NCBI GenBank assembly: GCA_910577505.1
Contig: CAJTLN010000001.1
Span: 124,001-188,000 of the forward strand
DNA length: 64,000 nt
Direction of reading: 5' to 3'
Source: an uncultured Bacilli bacterium
Lineage (GTDB): Bacteria > Bacillota_I > Bacilli_A > RF39 > UBA660
Notes under the pieces: model-generated
What the model saw: only the letters and a program-made list of their open reading frames with translations
The model's database searches: none
Told to the model about the DNA's origin: nothing
Program-made: the position numbers and the translations under genes
Shown here: piece by piece, positions 60,201 to 64,000 of the stretch
Numbering within the stretch: the first letter of the stretch is position 1
How the letters are laid out: the number at the start of each line of letters is the position of its first letter

Positions 60201-60461
60201 CCTCTTAATCTTTAAATCTGGTGATATAGCAACAGCTACACTAGTTAAAAAATCATCCATGGGAAATAAATATACATCATCAGTATAAGTCTTTAAAGAA
60301 TCGCAATATACATTAGCTTCATAAAGCGTATTAGTAAGTACAACAATATTTCCCGTATTCTTTTTAAATAAATCAAGCACGTAAAAAACGTTTAACTCTT
60401 TAGTTAAACCAGTTACAGTTAATCCATTTTCATACTTAAAATAATCAGATAAAAAATCCAT
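57213..60461 (-). CDS. mfd: Transcription-repair coupling factor
   Basis: 1082 residues. UvrB-homology part at the N-terminus, the RNA polymerase interaction domain (FGQLAIGDYVVHSMHGIGIY), then a RecG-like helicase with Walker A LCGDVGFGKTEVAFRA, DEEQRFGV, TATPIPRTL-like LSATPIPRTLKMALSG and QLRGRVGRSNR, and a C-terminal autoinhibitory TRCF domain. It removes stalled RNA polymerase at DNA damage and recruits UvrA. It is about 80-90 residues shorter than B. subtilis Mfd. Confidence 0.98.
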   Translation of the reverse strand: MDFLSDYFKYENGLTVTGLTKELNVFYVLDLFKKNTGNIVVLTNTLYEANVYCDSLKTYTDDVYLFPMDDFLTSVAVAISPDLKIKRLETLEAIRKNKKVIVVTNLMGFLRFLPDKNNTSNLEFKIAKGDSIKRDDILEILEKYGYVRESIVTTTGEYAVRGFIIDLFVIDEDHPIRIEFFGDDIDSIRYFDESTQLSIREINDIIIRPYTEVISDTNSSLCDYLDDPLVVMINRDQIDLAYKKLFEDIAEYKLSEEVDSSKKYMFEMEDITYNKVMYLNNIGDNDYGKALNFKAQEIENFNSNFELLGKYCDKSITGGKTVVISLSKENQLRSLEPFLTNYHVVNNDRLIDREINILYKKINVGFVFDKYVVITENDIEKVKNAVINYRNSYKVGKKIKDFGQLAIGDYVVHSMHGIGIYNGVITLTKNGLKKDYIQINYSGNDKIYIPVEKISTIFKYAGKEGSSPKLDKLNSTSWVKKKRELRNKIKDISGELIKLYAARSSVKGTPFKTYEEEAVFGSEFIYTETNDQAKAIRDIDEDLASEVPMDRLLCGDVGFGKTEVAFRAMFKTIVNNKQVFYLCPTTILSKQQYENALERFKNYPIEIALLNRFTSAKETKRILEGLEKGTIDLVFGTHRLLSGDVKFAKLGLLIVDEEQRFGVTHKEKIKEYKNDVNVLTLSATPIPRTLKMALSGLRDLSIIDTPPTNRYPVQTYVIQENDLIVKDAIYKELSRNGQIFVLYNKVASIESKLKQLHDLVPEARITYAHGQMTKKELEDVMESFVNYEYDILLCTTIIETGIDIINANTLIIYDADNFGLSQLYQLRGRVGRSNRIAYAYLMYDKQKMLNDIAVKRLQAIKEFTELGSGYRIAMRDLSIRGAGDLLGSEQAGFVDTVGIELYMQMIEEEMRRMKGEVVEEDEDENTSNKSLVEVETHISDDYVSDEDIKIEIHKKINEIDGYKKLLEIKHELEDRFGKISKQMEIYMFEEWFEKQAEKLGIVTVRQSDREIEIELPVEVSKNIQGDKFFVKAYNINPRFRLRYIHDQVIIALTLLNQKEHFLYYIVPLMEEVISEISEKNDK

Positions 60462-60477
60462 AACTACCCCCTTACTT

Positions 60478-61032
60478 TTACTTCTTAGTATTATAAATAT
60501 TCATAGTTCTATCAATTCCGTCATTAACAAAAGATTCAATAATTTTATTAAAATCTTTTTGCATAACTTCAAATTGTTCTTTTTCCTTTTTACTAAAATT
60601 TCCTAATACATAATCTTTAGTATCAACACTTCTATCATGAGAAACACCAACCTTAAGCCTTGCAAACTCTTGAGAACCTAACCTGTTTATAATTGACTTG
60701 ATACCATTGTGTCCACCAGCACTACTATTCTTCTTCAACTTATATGTCGAAAAAGGTAAATCTAAGTCGTCGTGAATGACAAGTATATCATCTATATTAA
60801 CATCAAAATAGTTAACATATTTGACAACTGCATCGCCTGAAAGATTCATATATGTTAAAGGTTTTACAAAAATTACTTTTTCACTATTAATTCTCTCTTC
60901 ATGATACAAAGCATTAAACTTTTCTTTCCAATCACTAGTATTTAAATAGTTATCTAGCACAAGAAAACCAACATTGTGTCTAGTATTTTGATAATCTTTT
61001 CCTGGATTTCCCAAACCAACTATCATTTTCAT
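60478..61032 (-). CDS. pth: Peptidyl-tRNA hydrolase
   Basis: 184 residues. MIVGLGNPGKDYQNTRHNVG with catalytic His, FVKPLTYMNLSGDAV, VIHDDLDLPFSTYKLKK and GGHNGIKSIINRLGSQEFAR are diagnostic. It recycles peptidyl-tRNAs. It is three bases downstream of the trmN6 gene and 16 bases before mfd, as in B. subtilis. Confidence 0.97.
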   Translation of the reverse strand: MKMIVGLGNPGKDYQNTRHNVGFLVLDNYLNTSDWKEKFNALYHEERINSEKVIFVKPLTYMNLSGDAVVKYVNYFDVNIDDILVIHDDLDLPFSTYKLKKNSSAGGHNGIKSIINRLGSQEFARLKVGVSHDRSVDTKDYVLGNFSKKEKEQFEVMQKDFNKIIESFVNDGIDRTMNIYNTKK

Positions 61033-61034
61033 AA

Positions 61035-61757
61035 CTATTCCCCCTTATCAAAAATTCCTTTGTATGATTTATATTGTAAAACATCTACGGGAGGCATTAC
61101 CTTTAAACTCCCCATCTTGCCATTCTTAGTTGCTTTAATTAATACCATAATAGCTTCTTTACCATATCCAGCGTAAATAAATTGTAACTTCTTTACTTTA
61201 AAATTATACTTAGCTAGACAATCTAATATTTCTTCTAATCTATCACATCTATGTACTATATATAATGGAGCCTTATTCTTCAAAATATACTTAGCTGCAG
61301 TCATAAGATCTTCTAAATTCATAGCAATCTCATGTCTTGCAATAGCTTTCTCTTCATCCTCATTAATTAAAGATTTACTTTTATCATATTTAAAATAAGG
61401 AGGATTACAAGTTACAGCATCTACACTTTCTGGAAGTATATATTCTAAAGCCTCAGTTAAATTAGCATTTATAATATTTATTTGTGAATCTAAATTATTT
61501 TCCTTAACACTCATCTTAGCTAACTTGTAAATACTTTCTTGTAACTCAAAACCATATAATCTAGCATTAGTTTTCGTAGATAAAATCAAAGGTACAGGTG
61601 CATTACCTGTACAAAAATCTACTATAATTCGCGTATTATTCTTTAACTCTACAAACTCAGCAAGTAATATAGAATCTAAAGAAAACTTAAATTTATCTTC
61701 ATATTGATATATTTTCAAACCATCATAATCATATAAATCATTTAGTACACTTGCCAC
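61035..61757 (-). CDS. trmN6: tRNA (adenine-N6)-methyltransferase, TrmN6/YabB type
   Basis: 240 residues. KFSLDSILLAEFVELK, the SAM motif IVDFCTGNAPVPLILST and the catalytic VTCNPPYFKYD are those of the TrmN6/YabB family, acting on tRNA adenine 37 by homology. It starts at GTG 61757 and overlaps yaaT by 20 bases; no ATG in frame would keep the conserved start. Confidence 0.88.
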   Translation of the reverse strand: MASVLNDLYDYDGLKIYQYEDKFKFSLDSILLAEFVELKNNTRIIVDFCTGNAPVPLILSTKTNARLYGFELQESIYKLAKMSVKENNLDSQINIINANLTEALEYILPESVDAVTCNPPYFKYDKSKSLINEDEEKAIARHEIAMNLEDLMTAAKYILKNKAPLYIVHRCDRLEEILDCLAKYNFKVKKLQFIYAGYGKEAIMVLIKATKNGKMGSLKVMPPVDVLQYKSYKGIFDKGE

Positions 61758-62535
61758 AACCTAATTCAATCTCCTTTATTACTCCATCAATATCTACCTT
61801 ATATTTTCTATTTAAAATATCAGCAGATACTACTCTTCCTTTGCCAAATTCAGTCTTAACAGTTTGCCCTACATTAGGCATACCTTGCCCACATCTAACA
61901 TATTCTTCATCTTCATAAGTAAGACAACATAAAAGTCTACCACATAATCCGTTAATTTTAGAAGGATTTAATGCAATATTTTGATTTTTTGCCATATTCA
62001 TAGTAACAGAATCAATATGATTTAAGAATGTAGAACAACACAAAGGTCTTCCACATTGCCCAATACCACAAATAGTTATCGCTTTATCTCTAGCACCTAT
62101 CTGGCGCAATTCAATTCTTGTTTTATAAGCAGCAGCTAACTTCTTAGCTAACTCCCTAAAATCAACTCTCTCATCAGCAATAAAATTAAATAATAATTGT
62201 TTTCTATCCAAAGTATAACTAGCATCTAAAATATTCATATCTAATTCTAATTCCTTAGCTATCTTTCTTGCTTTAGCTAAACACTTCTCCGCATCAGCTA
62301 AATTCTTTAAATAAGTATCATAATCATCATCAGTAGAAACTCTTAATACTTTTTTCATCTCTTCAACTGGAATATTCACCTTGTTATTTTCAGCTTTATA
62401 CATAACTTTTCCATACTGAATACCCTTTTCAGTCTCAACAACTACATATTTCCCAGCATCTACTTCTAAATTCTCACCATTAAAATAATAAATCTTACCT
62501 TCGTTTTTTAATGTTATTCCATAAATATTACTCAT
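61738..62535 (-). CDS. ricT: PSP1-domain protein YaaT/RicT
   Basis: 265 residues with YVVVETEKGIQYGKVM and the Cys-rich core ICGIGQCGRPLCCSTFL and INGLCGRLLCCLTYED, which bind Fe-S clusters in the RicAFT complex. In B. subtilis this complex acts on RNase Y and favours Spo0A activation and so sporulation. The C-terminus keeps a final Cys pair (ELGCGKCTK). It overlaps holB by eight bases. Confidence 0.96.
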   Translation of the reverse strand: MSNIYGITLKNEGKIYYFNGENLEVDAGKYVVVETEKGIQYGKVMYKAENNKVNIPVEEMKKVLRVSTDDDYDTYLKNLADAEKCLAKARKIAKELELDMNILDASYTLDRKQLLFNFIADERVDFRELAKKLAAAYKTRIELRQIGARDKAITICGIGQCGRPLCCSTFLNHIDSVTMNMAKNQNIALNPSKINGLCGRLLCCLTYEDEEYVRCGQGMPNVGQTVKTEFGKGRVVSADILNRKYKVDIDGVIKEIELGCGKCTK

Positions 62536-63361
62536 AATATTTCCTCATTTCAATTACAAACTTATCTAAAATCAAATCAATATTTCCATTACTTTTAATA
62601 TACTTTAATATTGTCTCTATTAAAACAACTATCTTAATAATATTTCCCGATTTTATTTCCCTTACCATATCTATCTTATCTAATCTCTCAGAAGAATAAC
62701 AATCTTTCAAATAATATAACATAGTATTAAAAAAAATTTCCCATTCGATTCTCTCTTTATAATATCCACTCATATGAGTCTTATTATAAATTAAATCATC
62801 TTTATTCTTATAAATTGCATTTAAATATAATTTTACATCTGTTAATATCTCATCATTTAAACTATCCACTATATTAACATCATAATAACAATTAAATATT
62901 TGACATCTACTTCTAATCGTAGAAATAACATTTTCTTTATTTCCCGTAATAAAAATACCTAAAATATCATCTTCTGGCTCCTCTAAAAATTTAAGTAAAG
63001 TATTAGCACTAGAAGAATTAAATCTATCTGCTTCTCTTATAACATAAATATTAAACTTAGTAAACACTGGCTTAGTACTAAATTTTTCCATCATTGATAA
63101 AACTTGATCCTTCTTAATAAACTGTCCATCCGGACTTATTGTTATTAAACTAGGTAAATTATCTGTATCAATTAAATTGCATAAATTACAATCATTATCA
63201 CATTCTTCTTTATATTCAAATGGACAATTAATCTTTTTTATTAACTCTATAACATCATTAAAACACTTTTCAGAGTCATTTGTTTCAAGCAAAAAAGCAT
63301 GAGCTAACTTTTTCTCATGATATCTTTTTAATAACTCATTTACTACAGATGATTCACTCAT
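62528..63361 (-). CDS. holB: DNA polymerase III delta' subunit-like protein
   Basis: About 277 residues. HAFLLETNDSEKCFNDVIE (a degenerate P-loop region, as usual for delta'), a zinc cluster CPFEYKEECDNDCNLC and the VIREADRFNSSSANTLLKFLEEPEDDI segment are typical of clamp-loader delta'. The arginine-finger region reads IRSRCQIF. The start at 63361 has GGGGTGG upstream; a longer frame overlaps the bofA stop. Confidence 0.9.
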   Translation of the reverse strand: MSESSVVNELLKRYHEKKLAHAFLLETNDSEKCFNDVIELIKKINCPFEYKEECDNDCNLCNLIDTDNLPSLITISPDGQFIKKDQVLSMMEKFSTKPVFTKFNIYVIREADRFNSSSANTLLKFLEEPEDDILGIFITGNKENVISTIRSRCQIFNCYYDVNIVDSLNDEILTDVKLYLNAIYKNKDDLIYNKTHMSGYYKERIEWEIFFNTMLYYLKDCYSSERLDKIDMVREIKSGNIIKIVVLIETILKYIKSNGNIDLILDKFVIEMRKYYE

Positions 63362-63378
63362 ACTTCCACCCCAAATCA

Positions 63379-63561
63379 TCAAATCATAAATTTAATAGCA
63401 ATTATTGCAATAACTCCAAATATGCCTAAAAAAGAACTCATAAATATCGTAAATATATTAATAGGTATAACTATATTTATAGTACTAAACAAAACATTAA
63501 TACTATAAATACCAAAAATTCCAATACATAACTTCTTAACTATCTTCATAAAATTTTTCAT
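63379..63561 (-). CDS. bofA: BofA-like inhibitor of pro-sigma-K processing
   Basis: 60 residues with two hydrophobic helices; IPINIFTIFMSSFLGIFGVI matches the conserved C-terminal part of BofA. In B. subtilis BofA holds the SpoIVFB protease inactive in the forespore outer membrane. Its place next to recR is conserved. It is shorter than usual (about 85 residues), lacking part of the N-terminus. Confidence 0.8.
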   Translation of the reverse strand: MKNFMKIVKKLCIGIFGIYSINVLFSTINIVIPINIFTIFMSSFLGIFGVIAIIAIKFMI

Positions 63562-63611
63562 ATTATCACCTTACTAATAATATGAAAAAACTTTATAAAT
63601 ATATGAATTCT

Positions 63612-64000
63612 TTAATCAGAAATCTTTTTACGATCACTTAATGCTCTATCTAATGTAATTTCATCTAAATAATCAATTTCTGCTCCCATTGGAATACCAT
63701 AAGATAACCTAGAAATTTCCACATTCTTACCTTCAAATATCTTTTTTAAATATAAAGTAGTAGTTTCTCCTTCAATAGTTGATTTCAAAGCTATAATTAA
63801 CTCTGGATGATCCAACTTTTCAACTCTCTCAACAAGACTAGCAATATTTATATCTTCAGGATTCACATCATCTATAGGCGAAATTAGTCCATTTAAGACA
63901 TGATACACTCCATTATAGTTTCCTGCCTTCTCAAAAGCAAAAACACTCTTATAATCCTCTAAAATGCATATTACAGACTTATTTCTGTGTCCACTAGAAC
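63612..64000 (-). CDS. recR: Recombination protein RecR, C-terminal part
   Basis: The frame is open past base 64000, so the N-terminal zinc-finger part is outside. Visible are the Toprim domain, starting NKSVICILEDYKSVFAFEKA, then NGVYHVLNGLISPIDDVNPE and PELIIALKSTIEGETTTLYL, and SRLSYGIPMGAEIDYLDEIT (typical RecR end). It helps RecA loading in gap repair. A GTG at 63908 is only an internal codon. Confidence 0.95.
   Translation of the reverse strand, partial: SSGHRNKSVICILEDYKSVFAFEKAGNYNGVYHVLNGLISPIDDVNPEDINIASLVERVEKLDHPELIIALKSTIEGETTTLYLKKIFEGKNVEISRLSYGIPMGAEIDYLDEITLDRALSDRKKISD

Noticed and set aside
1..64000. Code-4 Mollicute (TGA read as Trp)
   Set aside because: TGA acts as a true stop at overlapping gene ends such as yaaT and the macrodomain gene, and Trp is written TGG.

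Overview
The window is very AT-rich bacterial DNA with tightly packed genes, almost all on the minus strand. TGA is used as a stop (for example at the ends of the YaaT and macrodomain genes), so the standard bacterial code applies and a code-4 Mollicute is excluded. Genes for BofA, YaaT, SpoVT, YabG, Veg, SpoVG, YabP and YabQ, in an order close to that of the Bacillus subtilis recR-to-divIC region, point to a low-G+C Bacillota with spore-formation genes, probably an uncultured gut-type lineage. The species cannot be named from the sequence.

Region 1 (1-9863) is an NAD salvage regulon: nadD, prs with an uncharacterised partner, and pncA-pncB-nudix-nadE. Three near-identical promoters (consensus -35/-10, 17-bp spacers) each have the -10 box buried in a GTTATTAA-N7-TTAATAAC palindrome (one copy is degenerate on one side). 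An NrtR-type repressor gene lies at 23415-24146. Embedded in this region are an SPFH/lipoprotein operon behind what folds as a yybP-ykoY (Mn2+) riboswitch with two linked terminators, and a complete small type I toxin-antitoxin locus at 4718-5058.

Region 2 (9987-18875) is an N-acetylmuramoyl-L-alanine amidase/LysM gene split by a 7.68-kb element with a serine recombinase at one end. Removing the DNA between the two TATCTCC copies restores one continuous reading frame through a LysM repeat. The cargo is a defence operon: an AIPR-family protein, the full DpnII-type GATC restriction-modification set (DpnM, DpnA, endonuclease) and an ankyrin-like protein, plus a hairpin-rich non-coding segment.

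Region 3 (18979-34062) starts with a sigma-70 factor followed by an 890-residue protein built of repeated sigma-region-4-like helix-turn-helix modules. Then come rdgB, nrtR, a WXG100-type secreted-protein cluster with two apparent pseudo-enzymes (transglutaminase-like and NlpC/P60-like) and a SleB-type hydrolase, rimO, htrA and an overlapping Abi/HEPN gene.

Region 4 (34116-48399) holds a Zn-dependent phospholipase C-like gene (the only long plus-strand gene), a DUF5131 gene with a degenerate macrodomain, a CwlD-like amidase, tandem radical SAM paralogues, rpsI-rplM, truA, an ECF transporter energising module whose ATPases have lost key motifs, nrdG, a membrane-bound XRE regulator, mntP and a papain-like protein.

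Region 5 (48579-64000) is the conserved sporulation/housekeeping block: divIC, yabQ, yabP, spoVG, veg, yabG, ksgA, a 3D-domain protein, tatD, metG and dut behind a methionine T-box, spoVT, a CheD-like protein, mfd, pth, trmN6, yaaT, holB, bofA and recR. No rRNA, tRNA or CRISPR array was seen.
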